Below are positions 1-7,300 of a stretch of 64,000 bases of DNA, piece after piece. Position numbers and translations under genes: made by a program. This stretch comes from Devosia sp. Leaf420. Its GTDB lineage: Bacteria > Pseudomonadota > Alphaproteobacteria > Rhizobiales > Devosiaceae. The first letter of the stretch is position 1. Each line of letters begins with the position of its first letter. The stretch lies in assembly GCF_001425445.1 (NCBI RefSeq), contig NZ_LMQU01000001.1, forward strand, positions 311,221-375,220, given 5' to 3'. The notes under the pieces are model-generated. The model did no database searches, had not been told where the DNA came from, and worked only from the letters and a program-made list of their open reading frames with translations.

Positions 1-492
1 GGCGGCCGAGCCGTCGTGGCGCGCGGTTGGGGCGGCATCGATCCGCGCGATCTGCCCGATACGATCTTTCCAATCGAAAAAGCGCCACACGATCGTCTTT
101 TCCGCTATGTCAGCGCTGTGGTGCATCATGGTGGCGCGGGCACGACTTCGGCGGGCCTGCACCTTGGGCGACCGACGTTCATCGTCCCCCAAGCCATCGA
201 CCAACCCTATTGGGGCCGCCGGGTTTATGAGCTTGGATGCGGACCAAAGCCGATCCGGCTGCGCAAGCTGACGGCGGAATCGCTGGCCGAAGCGCTCGCC
301 GATCTCAACAGCAACGATTCCTATCGCCGCAATGCCGCATTGGTGGCGGAGCAATTGCGCAGCGAGGACGGCACTGACAAAGCCATCAAGGTCATTGAGC
401 GGGTGATGGGCAACTTCGTGCCGCGCGTAGCCAAACTAGCGCGAAAATCCAAGACCAAAGCCAAGAAGCTATCGCTGAAAAAGGCTGTCTGA
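1..492 (+). CDS. GT1-like glycosyltransferase, C-terminal part (cut by window start)
   Basis: This reading frame is already open at base 1, so the gene begins upstream and only about the last 163 residues are present. The segment VHHGGAGTTSAGL followed by a conserved Q-x-D (QAIDQPYWG) is the nucleotide-sugar binding end of GT1/MGT-type glycosyltransferases, the fold of UDP-glucosyltransferases such as sterol or glycolipid glucosyltransferases. These enzymes move a sugar from a UDP-sugar to a lipid or small-molecule acceptor in the cytoplasm. The C-terminus is unusually basic (KLARKSKTKAKKLSLKKAV), which could favour contact with anionic membrane lipids (inference). The acceptor cannot be read from this fragment. 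Confidence 0.85.
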   Translation, partial: GGRAVVARGWGGIDPRDLPDTIFPIEKAPHDRLFRYVSAVVHHGGAGTTSAGLHLGRPTFIVPQAIDQPYWGRRVYELGCGPKPIRLRKLTAESLAEALADLNSNDSYRRNAALVAEQLRSEDGTDKAIKVIERVMGNFVPRVAKLARKSKTKAKKLSLKKAV

Positions 493-504
493 GCCGAAAC
501 CGGC

Positions 505-873
505 TCAGCTTCCGACGCGGATGTTGCTGACTTCGGCCTCGAGCTTGTCGAGGCGCTCGACCATGGCTTTCTGGCGCGAATTCAGGCGCCCTTCGAAGGC
601 GCGCAGCGAGTGCTGCATATCGGCATCAGTTTCCCGCGGCATATAGGGACGGCTTTCGGCGATGCCGAGAATAATCGTGCCCTTGACGACGAAGACGCCA
701 CCGATTCCGGCGAGAACCAGCGTCCACTGTGTCAAATCCGTCTGCCAATGCGTGCTGAGCCAGGCAGTGACTGCGGCACCGGCGGCTGCGGCCGCGCCGA
801 TGATGTTGGAAATCATGCCCAGGGTAACGGCGCGACGCCGTCCGTCCCACAAACCAGGTCTTTGAGCCATCAT
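505..873 (-). CDS. Small two-helix membrane protein with C-terminal coiled coil
   Basis: A 122-residue protein of unknown function. I chose the ATG at 873 because GGAAG sits six bases upstream; an in-frame start further upstream would add about 35 residues of poor-looking sequence. Two hydrophobic segments (about residues 18-36 and 50-66, the second containing VLAGIGGVFVVKGTIILG) are followed by a charged helix (RAFEGRLNSRQKAMVERLDKLEAEV) with heptad-like spacing. The layout suggests a helical hairpin in the inner membrane with a cytoplasmic coiled-coil tail. It converges on the glycosyltransferase with only 12 bases between stops. I do not recognise the family. Confidence 0.7.
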   Translation of the reverse strand: MMAQRPGLWDGRRRAVTLGMISNIIGAAAAAGAAVTAWLSTHWQTDLTQWTLVLAGIGGVFVVKGTIILGIAESRPYMPRETDADMQHSLRAFEGRLNSRQKAMVERLDKLEAEVSNIRVGS

Positions 874-978
874 GCAAATCTTCCCATATGCACAGTCGGG
901 TTCAATACCGGCTTGAACGGGCAAGTTGAAGGCTAAATGTGACTGGTTGGTAAAATGAGTGAGAATAGCTGACAACAA

Positions 979-1003
979 AAAGGGGAGGCAGCGCCTCCCC
1001 TTT
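979..1003 (-). terminator. Rho-independent terminator after the DAACS symporter
   Basis: An 11-bp perfect stem (AAAGGGGAGGC / GCCTCCCCTTT) with a 3-base loop lies 20 bases beyond the stop codon of the minus-strand symporter. Read on the minus strand it continues into a short T-run, as expected for an intrinsic terminator. Confidence 0.8.
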
Positions 1004-1023
1004 CATATGGTTTATTGCGTCGC

Positions 1024-2394
1024 TTACTCGGCAGGAACTGCGTCAGCGCCGAGGGCGTCGATGCTTTTGCCGCGGTCGTAGGTCGCCTGATCGAGAATAC
1101 CCTGGCGCTTGGCAACAATGGTCGGCACAAGGGCCTGGCCAGCGACATTGACCGCAGTGCGGCCCATATCGAGGATCGGGTCGACGGCAAGCAGCAGGCC
1201 GACGCCTTCGAGCGGCAGACCGAGGGTCGAAAGGGTCAGGGTCAGCATGACCGTTGCGCCTGTGAGACCAGCCGTGGCTGCGGAGCCGATGACCGAAACG
1301 AAGACGATCAGCAGATAATGCTCGATCCCTAGCGAAATGCCGAAGAACTGGGCGACGAAAATGGCCGAGATCGCAGGATAGATCGCGGCGCAACCGTCCA
1401 TCTTGGTGGTGGCGCCGAGTGGCACGGCGAAGGCGGCGTATTCACGCGGCACGCCGAGATTTTCTTCGGTGATGCGCTCGGTGACCGGCAGGGTGCCGAT
1501 GGACGAACGCGAGACGAAAGCAAGCTGAATGGCTGGCCAGGCGCTCTGGAAATAGCGGATGGGGTTGAGGCCATTGAGCTGCAGCAGCACGGGGTAGACG
1601 ACGAACAGAACGAGGGCGAGACCGATATAGATGGCGGCCGAATACCAGCCGAGCTGGGCCAGCGCATCCCAGCCATAGACGGCAACAGCATTGCCGAGGA
1701 GGCCGATCGTGCCGATCGGGGTCAGCCGAATGACCCACCACAGGACCTTGTGGATCACCTTAAGGAACGAGCGGGTGAAGGCGATGAAGGGATCGGCGGC
1801 TGGGCCGACGCGGAGGGCAGCGATGCCGACAACGATGGAGATCACGAGGATCTGCAGCACGTTGAAGCTGAGGCTCGTCGAAGCGCTACCATCGGTGACG
1901 CGGGTCGAGGCCTGAAGGCCGAGGATATTGGACGGGATCAGGCCCTTGAGGAAATCGAGCCAGGAGCCGGTCGAGGACGGAGCCTTGGCAAGATCGGCGG
2001 CGACGCTGGAATTGAGGCCCGGCTGGATAATGAGGCCGAGGGCGATGCCGATGGCGACGGCGATCAGCGCCGTGATGGCGAACCAAAGAAGGGTCTGCCA
2101 GACGAGCTTGGCAGCGTTGTTGAGTTCGCGGAGATTGGCGATCGAAGCGACAATGGCGGTAAAGACGAGAACAGGGACCAGGGCGCGCAACAGCGACACG
2201 AAGGACGAGCCGATGGTCGCGAGCGTCTGGGTGAGCCAATTGGCGTTGCCGGCAGCGTCTGGGCCCATGGAGCGGGCGACGAAGCCAAGCGCGAGGCCGA
2301 TGACCATGGCCGCCAGAACCTGGAATCCGAAATTGGCGTAAAGCGGCTTGGGCGCCTTGGGCGGGCGCGCAGCGGATACGGTGGTGGGAGACAT
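1024..2394 (-). CDS. Dicarboxylate/amino acid:cation symporter (DAACS family)
   Basis: A 456-residue polytopic inner-membrane secondary transporter that couples uptake of a dicarboxylate or amino acid to Na+ or H+. The start at 2394 (MSPTTVS) gives a normal family length; an in-frame start 33 bases upstream looks less likely. Family hallmarks visible are the re-entrant loop with SRSSIGTLPVTERI, the motif GATTKMDGCAAIYPAI in transmembrane segment 7 and the second hairpin ATAGLTGATVMLTLTLSTLGL. The ATTKMDG version differs from the NMDG seen in typical DctA/GltP proteins, so the substrate may differ. It appears monocistronic and ends at a strong hairpin. Confidence 0.9.
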   Translation of the reverse strand: MSPTTVSAARPPKAPKPLYANFGFQVLAAMVIGLALGFVARSMGPDAAGNANWLTQTLATIGSSFVSLLRALVPVLVFTAIVASIANLRELNNAAKLVWQTLLWFAITALIAVAIGIALGLIIQPGLNSSVAADLAKAPSSTGSWLDFLKGLIPSNILGLQASTRVTDGSASTSLSFNVLQILVISIVVGIAALRVGPAADPFIAFTRSFLKVIHKVLWWVIRLTPIGTIGLLGNAVAVYGWDALAQLGWYSAAIYIGLALVLFVVYPVLLQLNGLNPIRYFQSAWPAIQLAFVSRSSIGTLPVTERITEENLGVPREYAAFAVPLGATTKMDGCAAIYPAISAIFVAQFFGISLGIEHYLLIVFVSVIGSAATAGLTGATVMLTLTLSTLGLPLEGVGLLLAVDPILDMGRTAVNVAGQALVPTIVAKRQGILDQATYDRGKSIDALGADAVPAE

Positions 2395-2561
2395 TGTACG
2401 ACCTTTGCACTGGCAAGGGCCGCTCAAAAAACGGGCGCCCTGCCTTTATCTTGCCCACAACTTACGCCCGCGCATGCGCTTGCGCAGCGCATGGCGTTCC
2501 ATTTCCGGCCGCTAGAGAAGAATTTTCTCATTCTGTACAGGGAATTAGGGAATAGAAGTTG

Positions 2562-3245
2562 TCAGACCCGGTGCACGGCCAGACTCACGATGGCTGCGAT
2601 GGTGGGAAGCAGGATCAGTGCGGACGCGTAGGACAGGGCCAGGATCGCCGGACCAGGATCGGTCCAGGCCATCCAAATGGTTAGCAAGCCAACCAGCGAT
2701 GTCGCAAGGCCAGTCAGGCGGTGCGCAAGGAACCAGCCGCGATCAGAGCGGATCGGCCACGGTAGGCGCAGGCCGCCATAGCTGTGGCGCTCGGCGTAAA
2801 ACAGGACAAGCCCGATGAAGCCCAGTGCGGCGCCGAGGATATAGCCTTCGCCGCGGATGATATCGAGATCAGAGCCGATGCCGATGAAGAGGAGGCCAAG
2901 CTGGTACACGGCGGGGACGGCGAGGAAAAAGCTGAGGGCAGGATCGAGAATGTGCTGGGTCTTGGCGAAGTGATTTTTAGTGAGGGCGCGGCCGAGCAGG
3001 AAGAAGGCGATTAGAAGCACGGCCTGTATAGCGGGGGCGACCGACAGCGCGATGCCGCGGGGCCATAGCCAGTCGGCGTTCGTGGCATGCCAATGGGCTT
3101 GGAACAGAAAGTCCGCAGGGATGCGGAACAGGGCGACCGCCGTAATGGAGAGCGTCACCGAGAAGATCAGGAGATGGAAGCGGGTGACGAGGGGCATCGG
3201 CGCGGGGTGGTCAGTGGGTTGGAGGATAGATGGGGTGTCGGACAT
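2562..3245 (-). CDS. Polytopic membrane protein of unknown function
   Basis: A 227-residue protein with about six hydrophobic segments (for example LIFSVTLSITAVALF, PAIQAVLLIAFFLLG, GAALGFIGLVLFY, ALILLPTIAAIVSLAVH). The ATG at 3245 (MSDTPS) is preferred; the longer frame to 3326 is proline-rich and runs into repeat DNA. The alternation of short loops and a WPRGIAL segment recalls the DUF1648/SdpI-like membrane families, but I cannot name a function. It stands alone between the symporter and a repeat-filled gap, with no co-transcribed neighbour. Confidence 0.7.
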   Translation of the reverse strand: MSDTPSILQPTDHPAPMPLVTRFHLLIFSVTLSITAVALFRIPADFLFQAHWHATNADWLWPRGIALSVAPAIQAVLLIAFFLLGRALTKNHFAKTQHILDPALSFFLAVPAVYQLGLLFIGIGSDLDIIRGEGYILGAALGFIGLVLFYAERHSYGGLRLPWPIRSDRGWFLAHRLTGLATSLVGLLTIWMAWTDPGPAILALSYASALILLPTIAAIVSLAVHRV

Positions 3246-3323
3246 GGATTGGAATGCATTTGCCTCTGTGTGAGGCGGTATTTTTTGAGCGACATGCTTT
3301 GAGCTTGGAGTTGGTGGCGGCGT

Positions 3324-3438
3324 CACCCCCTCCCATCCTCCCCCATCAAGGGGGAGGTGCGCATCGAGTTTGGGATACGGTCGGCTGGCAATCGCTGAAC
3401 CACACCTCCCCCTTGATGTGGGAGGATGGGAGGGGGTG
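3324..3438. repeat. Family A intergenic element, copy 1 (about 115 bp, inverted arms)
   Basis: The element starts CACCCCCTCCCATCCTCCCC and ends with the near-perfect reverse complement, giving roughly 36-bp arms around a 40-bp centre. Each arm itself contains the smaller palindrome CCTCCCCC-ATCAA-GGGGGAGG. A second copy with the same arms and a different centre lies at 44976-45092. It is non-coding and sits 3' to rpsI and 5' to the membrane protein gene. Confidence 0.85.
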
Positions 3439-3460
3439 ATGCATAATCCGACGCCCGCGC

Positions 3461-3489
3461 AAAAAGAAAGGGCCGGTTTCCCGGCCCTT
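3461..3489 (-). terminator. Terminator of the rplM-rpsI operon
   Basis: A 9-bp perfect stem (AAGGGCCGG / CCGGCCCTT) with a TTTC/GAAA tetraloop lies 22 bases past the rpsI stop codon. On the minus strand it is followed by TTTCTTTTT, a typical intrinsic terminator tail. Confidence 0.85.
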
Positions 3490-3510
3490 GCAAATATCGA
3501 AAAGTGAAGC

Positions 3511-3993
3511 TTAGCGCTTCGAGAACTGGAAGGAGCGGCGGGCCTTGGCCTTGCCGTACTTCTTACGTTCGACGACGCGGCTATCGCGTGTCAGGAAGCC
3601 ACCCTTCTTGAGGGTCGGGCGCAGTGCTGGCTCGAAGTAGTTGAGCGCCTTGGAGATACCGTGACGCACGGCACCGGCCTGACCGGAGAGACCACCACCG
3701 GCAACGGTGACGTTGACGTCGTACTGGTCGAGACGGTCGACAGCAACGATGGGCTGCTTGACGATCAGCTGGAGAACCGGACGCGCAAAGTAAGCGGCGA
3801 ATTCGCGGCCATTGATCGTGACCTTGCCCTTGCCGGGCTTGATCCAGACGCGGGCGACGGCGTTCTTGCGCTTGCCAGTGGCATAGGCGCGGCCGAGGGA
3901 ATCAAGCTTCTGCACATGAACCGGAGCCGAGGAGGCAGCGGGAGCAGCAGCGGAGGTGCCCAGGGCTTCGAGAGAGTTGATGGTTTCAGCCAT
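3511..3993 (-). CDS. rpsI: 30S ribosomal protein S9
   Basis: A 160-residue S9 protein of the small subunit head, whose C-terminal tail reaches the P-site tRNA. The conserved core starts at [17 protein letters not shown] and the invariant end RRSFQFSKR is intact. The first 30 residues are an alanine-rich extension ([12 protein letters not shown]) of the kind common in alphaproteobacteria. It is the second gene of the rplM-rpsI pair: the rplM stop and the rpsI ATG are separated by a single base, implying translational coupling. A strong terminator follows. Confidence 0.98.
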   Translation of the reverse strand: MAETINSLEALGTSAAAPAASSAPVHVQKLDSLGRAYATGKRKNAVARVWIKPGKGKVTINGREFAAYFARPVLQLIVKQPIVAVDRLDQYDVNVTVAGGGLSGQAGAVRHGISKALNYFEPALRPTLKKGGFLTRDSRVVERKKYGKAKARRSFQFSKR

Positions 3994-3994
3994 A

Positions 3995-4459
3995 TTACTT
4001 CACCCGGACGTTCTTGGGGTTCATAGCGCCGACATCGAGCTTGCTCGGGTTCTGCGCTTCATGGGGGTGCTCGCCGCCAGCGTAAACGCGGAGGTTCTTG
4101 AGCTGAGCGCGGGTCAGCGGGCCGCCCGGCATCATGCGGCGAACGGCGTTTTCGAGGACGCGGTTCGGGAAACGGCCTTCGAGCAGTTCGCGAGCAGTGC
4201 GGTCCTTGATGCCACCGGGGTAGCCGGTGTGCCAGTAGAAGCGGTGCTGGTCGAGCTTGCGACCGGTCAGCTTCACCTTGTCGGCATTGATGACGATGAT
4301 GTTGTCACCCATGTCCATGTGAGGCGTGAAAGTGGCCTTATGCTTGCCGCGCAGACGCGAAGCAATGATCGAAGCCAGACGACCCACGACAAGCCCTTCG
4401 GCGTCGATGAGGATCCACTGCTTTTCGATCTCGCTCGGTTTTGCCGAGTAAGTGGTCAT
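3995..4459 (-). CDS. rplM: 50S ribosomal protein L13
   Basis: A 154-residue L13, an early-assembly protein of the large subunit. Family signatures are visible along the whole length: [17 protein letters not shown] near the N-terminus, [16 protein letters not shown], then [16 protein letters not shown] and [19 protein letters not shown], and a C-terminal region with [11 protein letters not shown]. Length is normal for the family. First gene of the rplM-rpsI operon; its upstream region (4460-4609) carries an inverted repeat discussed in the findings. Confidence 0.98.
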   Translation of the reverse strand: MTTYSAKPSEIEKQWILIDAEGLVVGRLASIIASRLRGKHKATFTPHMDMGDNIIVINADKVKLTGRKLDQHRFYWHTGYPGGIKDRTARELLEGRFPNRVLENAVRRMMPGGPLTRAQLKNLRVYAGGEHPHEAQNPSKLDVGAMNPKNVRVK

Positions 4460-4563
4460 TGTTGGAATTCCCTAGAAAAAGCTGGGATGCCATGCTCCCA
4501 AATGCGGGAAAACGGCATGTTCGGCGGCTCGTTTAGGGGGGATTCTAGCAGGCGTCAATAGGG

Positions 4564-4577
4564 TTGATTTAGGTCAA
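4564..4577. promoter_or_regulatory. FNR/FixK-like palindrome TTGATTTAGGTCAA (weak candidate)
   Basis: The 14-mer fits TTGA-N6-TCAA, the half-site spacing bound by FNR/FixK-type regulators. It lies about 105 bp upstream of rplM and about 30 bp beyond the end of the small membrane protein gene. Roughly one such match is expected by chance in 64 kb, so the assignment is tentative. Confidence 0.25.
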
Positions 4578-4609
4578 CGAAATCAACACGTTACGAATGC
4601 GGTATCATA

Positions 4610-4804
4610 TTACCGCAAAGTATTGCGCGCTTTTTCAGCCCGGTATGCGAAGAGCGCCTTAAAGAGCGGATAGCAGCTCGCTGCGATGATCGCACCGCTT
4701 ACCATCCATCCGATTGCGCCGCCGCCCATGAGCTCCTGGCCGATATAGACGCCGATGACGGAGCCAACGATGGCGAGAACGGTCTTCCAGATCCAGGCGG
4801 TCAT
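4610..4804 (-). CDS. Small two-helix membrane protein
   Basis: A 64-residue protein with two hydrophobic stretches (WKTVLAIVGSVIGVYIG and GWMVSGAIIAASCYPLFKALF) and a basic C-terminus (AYRAEKARNTLR), consistent with a helical hairpin in the inner membrane. GAGGAG lies 11 bases upstream of the ATG. It follows ctaA on the same strand with only 29 bases between them, so it may be co-transcribed with heme A synthase. I do not recognise the family and no function should be assumed. Confidence 0.6.
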   Translation of the reverse strand: MTAWIWKTVLAIVGSVIGVYIGQELMGGGAIGWMVSGAIIAASCYPLFKALFAYRAEKARNTLR

Positions 4805-4833
4805 CTTGCGGCTAACTCCTCAGCAAGCCGGAC

Positions 4834-5895
4834 TCACCTGGCCCGGCGCATATCGGCAATATAGCCGAAAATGGAGCCGGCAAGCATGAAAGCGAGGCAC
4901 TGGTGGCCAACCGCCAGCGAGATCGGGACGCTGGTGAGCAGCGTCGCAATGCCGAGGGCGACCTGGAGGAGGACGAGGAAGCCGATGCGCGGCAGCCAGC
5001 CATGGACGCCGCCAAAGCCGCCATCCTTGTTTCGGCGCCAGATGAGATAAGCGACATAAGCGGTGATGCCATAGGCGATGCAGCGATGGATGAACTGCAC
5101 GGTCAGCGCATTTTCGAAGAAATTGCGCCAGGCGGGATCCATGATCAGGAGGCCTTTGGGGATGATCGCGCCATCCATTAATGGCCAGGTGTTGTAGCCC
5201 ATGCCGGCATCCAGACCGGCGACAAAGGCCCCCGCCCCGATCTGGATGATCAGCAGCACGCCGAGGATGACGCCCGTTACCAGATGCCAGCGCGTAACGC
5301 GGCCGAGCACCCTGCCCGGCTCAAGGCTGCGCGCGACATAGATGAGCGCGACGAAGAGCAGCGAGGCGGCCGTGAGGTGGGCGGCGAGGCGGTATTGGGA
5401 CACCGAGGTCAGTTCGGATAGGCCCGAGGAGACCATCCACCAGCCGAGCAGGCCCTGGAAGCCGCCGAGAATGAAGAGCGTGAACAGTGGCCAGGCGAGC
5501 TGGCGCGAAAGACGCTTCTGGACGAGAAAAACGAGAAAGGGAACGATGAAGATCAGGCCCAGCGTGCGGGCAAGCAGGCGATGCAGCCACTCCCAGAAGA
5601 AAATGTATTTGAAATCGCCCAGCGACATCCAGGAATTGAGCACCGTATATTGCGGGATCTGCTTATAGGCGTCGAATTCGGCCTGCCACTGCGCATCGTT
5701 GAGCGGCGGAATGATGCCGGAGATCGGCTTCCAGCTCGTGATCGAGAGCCCCGATTCCGTCAGGCGCGTGATCCCGCCGACCACGACGATCAGCAGAACG
5801 AAGCTCGCGAGCGCATAAAGCCAGATGCGGACGGGCCGCAGGAGGTCGCTGGCGTAGCTGATCTGGCCCGGTGCGGCATTGTGCTGGGTGGTCAC
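4834..5895 (-). CDS. ctaA: Heme A synthase (COX15/CtaA family)
   Basis: A 353-residue inner-membrane heme-binding enzyme that oxidises the C8 methyl of heme O to a formyl group, giving heme A for aa3-type cytochrome c oxidase. Eight hydrophobic segments are apparent in two repeated halves. Conserved elements include GGITRLTESGLSITSWKPI, the first histidine pair region (EWLHRLLAR, RLAAHL) and the second (QFIHRCIAY, VGHQCLAF). I place the start at the GTG at 5895, with GGAA seven bases upstream; the open frame continues to 5982 but that extension overlaps the divergent DUF2842 gene and looks non-coding. Family length supports the choice. Confidence 0.95.
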   Translation of the reverse strand: MTTQHNAAPGQISYASDLLRPVRIWLYALASFVLLIVVVGGITRLTESGLSITSWKPISGIIPPLNDAQWQAEFDAYKQIPQYTVLNSWMSLGDFKYIFFWEWLHRLLARTLGLIFIVPFLVFLVQKRLSRQLAWPLFTLFILGGFQGLLGWWMVSSGLSELTSVSQYRLAAHLTAASLLFVALIYVARSLEPGRVLGRVTRWHLVTGVILGVLLIIQIGAGAFVAGLDAGMGYNTWPLMDGAIIPKGLLIMDPAWRNFFENALTVQFIHRCIAYGITAYVAYLIWRRNKDGGFGGVHGWLPRIGFLVLLQVALGIATLLTSVPISLAVGHQCLAFMLAGSIFGYIADMRRAR

Positions 5896-5973
5896 GGTGA
5901 TATTCCGGTATCGATGGGGCTGGCGGAGTGGTAATCCCCGCTTCGCTCCGTCGCAACAGTCCAGATGCCGCAC

Positions 5974-6186
5974 ATGACCCAACGTACTCGCAAATTGATC
6001 GGCGCTTTCCTCTGCGTGATCTCCATTTTCGTCTGGGCGTGCATCGCGACCTCGATCTATTTGATGTTTCCCGAGGGGCTGCCGGGGCTGGTGTTGATCG
6101 TCTATTTCATCGTCGCGGGGATGGGCTGGGTGTTTCCGGCGATGTGGATCATTCGCTGGATGGCGCGGCCGGATGAGCGCGTATAG
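5974..6186 (+). CDS. DUF2842 small membrane protein
   Basis: About 70 residues beginning MTQRTRKLIG; an alternative ATG three codons upstream (5965) cannot be excluded. Two hydrophobic helices are followed by WIIRWMARPD, the typical C-terminal signature of DUF2842, a small inner-membrane family found almost only in alphaproteobacteria. It is divergent from ctaA with about 80 bases between starts, and this pairing recurs in related genomes as I recall, hinting at a link to oxidase biogenesis (inference). No enzymatic motif is present. Confidence 0.85.
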   Translation: MTQRTRKLIGAFLCVISIFVWACIATSIYLMFPEGLPGLVLIVYFIVAGMGWVFPAMWIIRWMARPDERV

Positions 6187-6189
6187 GAA

Positions 6190-6243
6190 GGCCCCCTCAC
6201 CCGGCGCTGCGCGCCGACCTCTCCCCCAGAGGGAGAGGTGAAG
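6190..6243. repeat. Family B intergenic repeat, copy 1
   Basis: The pattern CCCCCTCACCCGGC, a short hairpin (GGCGC-TGC-GCGCC), then CCTCTCCC-CCAG-AGGGAGAGG. Copies with the same head and tail occur at 23444-23494 and 51226-51280, with looser relatives at 47015-47236. It lies between the DUF2842 gene and the convergent deacetylase gene and could form a bidirectional RNA hairpin. Confidence 0.8.
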
Positions 6244-6247
6244 ACGG

Positions 6248-7282
6248 TCAACCCGTCAGCTTGCCGATGGTGGTGAAGAGGCCGCCGCTGGCGAAGATGT
6301 CGACATAGCGGCGGGATTGGAAATAGCCGTTGAGGGAGACGCGTGGAAGGGCTGTGGGGGTCTGCACGTGGTGCGAATAGAGGCCACCGGGGCGAGTTGT
6401 AACGGCGGTTTTGAAGCCGAGATCACGGACTATGTCGAACTCGCGCGGACCGCACGAGAGTGAGCCGCCGAGAGGATATGAAAAGTGCTCAGGGCGTAGG
6501 CCGAACTGGGCTTCGATGACGTCGACGGACTGGGAGATTTCCTGGCGCGCGTCATCGGCGGAGAGTTTTGCCAATTCGTAATGGTGCACCGTGTGGGCGC
6601 CTATGGTGCAGAGCGGATCGCCGGCGAATAGCCGGAGCTCCTGCCAGGTCATGATCAGATCGCGGCACTGTTTTTCGAGATCGTAGCCGTAGTTTCTGCA
6701 GAACTCCGCGAGGAGGGCGCGGCGGGCGGGCTCGGGCATTTTGCGCATATGCCAATAGAGGCGCGAGAAGGCGTCTTTTTTCTTCGCCGTGGTCGAGGTG
6801 TCGACATATTCGACGTCGCCATTTTCGGTGAAGGCGACCGCTTCCTGGCGCGCAATGATGTCTTCGATCGCCTGCCACCAGATTTCGCCAACGCCATCGG
6901 CAAAGGCCGTGGGCACGTAGAGCGTGAATGGCGCTTCGTGGCCGCTGAGTATCGGCAGGGCATATTGGAGATTGTCGCGATAGGCATCGTCGAAGGTGAG
7001 GACGACAAAGGGGCGTGGCTTATTTTGCGCGGCGAGGCGCTCCATGGCCTCGTCGAGCGTGATGATGTCTATGCCCAGGTCGCGGAGGCGCTCGATGGTG
7101 TAATCGAGAAAGTCCGGCTCGATCTGGAGGATCGCATTGGGGGAAAAGGCCGGGGGCGGTTCGGGCAGGACACGATGCAGCGTAAAAATGACGCCGCGGG
7201 ACTTCGACAGCGCCCGCGAAAGCAATGGCAAGCGCGAGAGCCAAATCAGCTCGAAGGCGGCACGGATGGCGGCGTATTTCAT
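6248..7282 (-). CDS. Polysaccharide deacetylase (NodB homology domain)
   Basis: A 344-residue protein of carbohydrate esterase family 4 type. Motif 1 is TFDDAYRDN (residues 96-104, with the catalytic base and metal-binding aspartates), and motif 2 is GAHTVHHYEL (residues 228-237, metal-binding histidines); a later SYPLGG corresponds to motif 3. These enzymes remove N-acetyl groups from polymeric sugars. No signal peptide is evident although residues 1-25 are mildly hydrophobic, so it may act on a lipid-linked intermediate at the membrane. It lies 18 bases downstream of the Wzz-type gene on the same strand and is probably co-transcribed. Its job is most likely trimming the locus exopolysaccharide. 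Confidence 0.9.
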   Translation of the reverse strand: MKYAAIRAAFELIWLSRLPLLSRALSKSRGVIFTLHRVLPEPPPAFSPNAILQIEPDFLDYTIERLRDLGIDIITLDEAMERLAAQNKPRPFVVLTFDDAYRDNLQYALPILSGHEAPFTLYVPTAFADGVGEIWWQAIEDIIARQEAVAFTENGDVEYVDTSTTAKKKDAFSRLYWHMRKMPEPARRALLAEFCRNYGYDLEKQCRDLIMTWQELRLFAGDPLCTIGAHTVHHYELAKLSADDARQEISQSVDVIEAQFGLRPEHFSYPLGGSLSCGPREFDIVRDLGFKTAVTTRPGGLYSHHVQTPTALPRVSLNGYFQSRRYVDIFASGGLFTTIGKLTG

Positions 7283-7300
7283 TAAATCTCGCTCAGCGGA

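Noticed and set aside
1750..2631. A 293-codon plus-strand open frame over the symporter gene
   Set aside because: Its low-complexity Asp/Gly/Glu-rich sequence is the reverse reading of transmembrane codons.
3324..3438. Possible CRISPR-like array from repeated CCTCCCCC units
   Set aside because: Only two arms in inverted orientation with one spacer; no direct repeats at regular spacing and no cas genes in the window.
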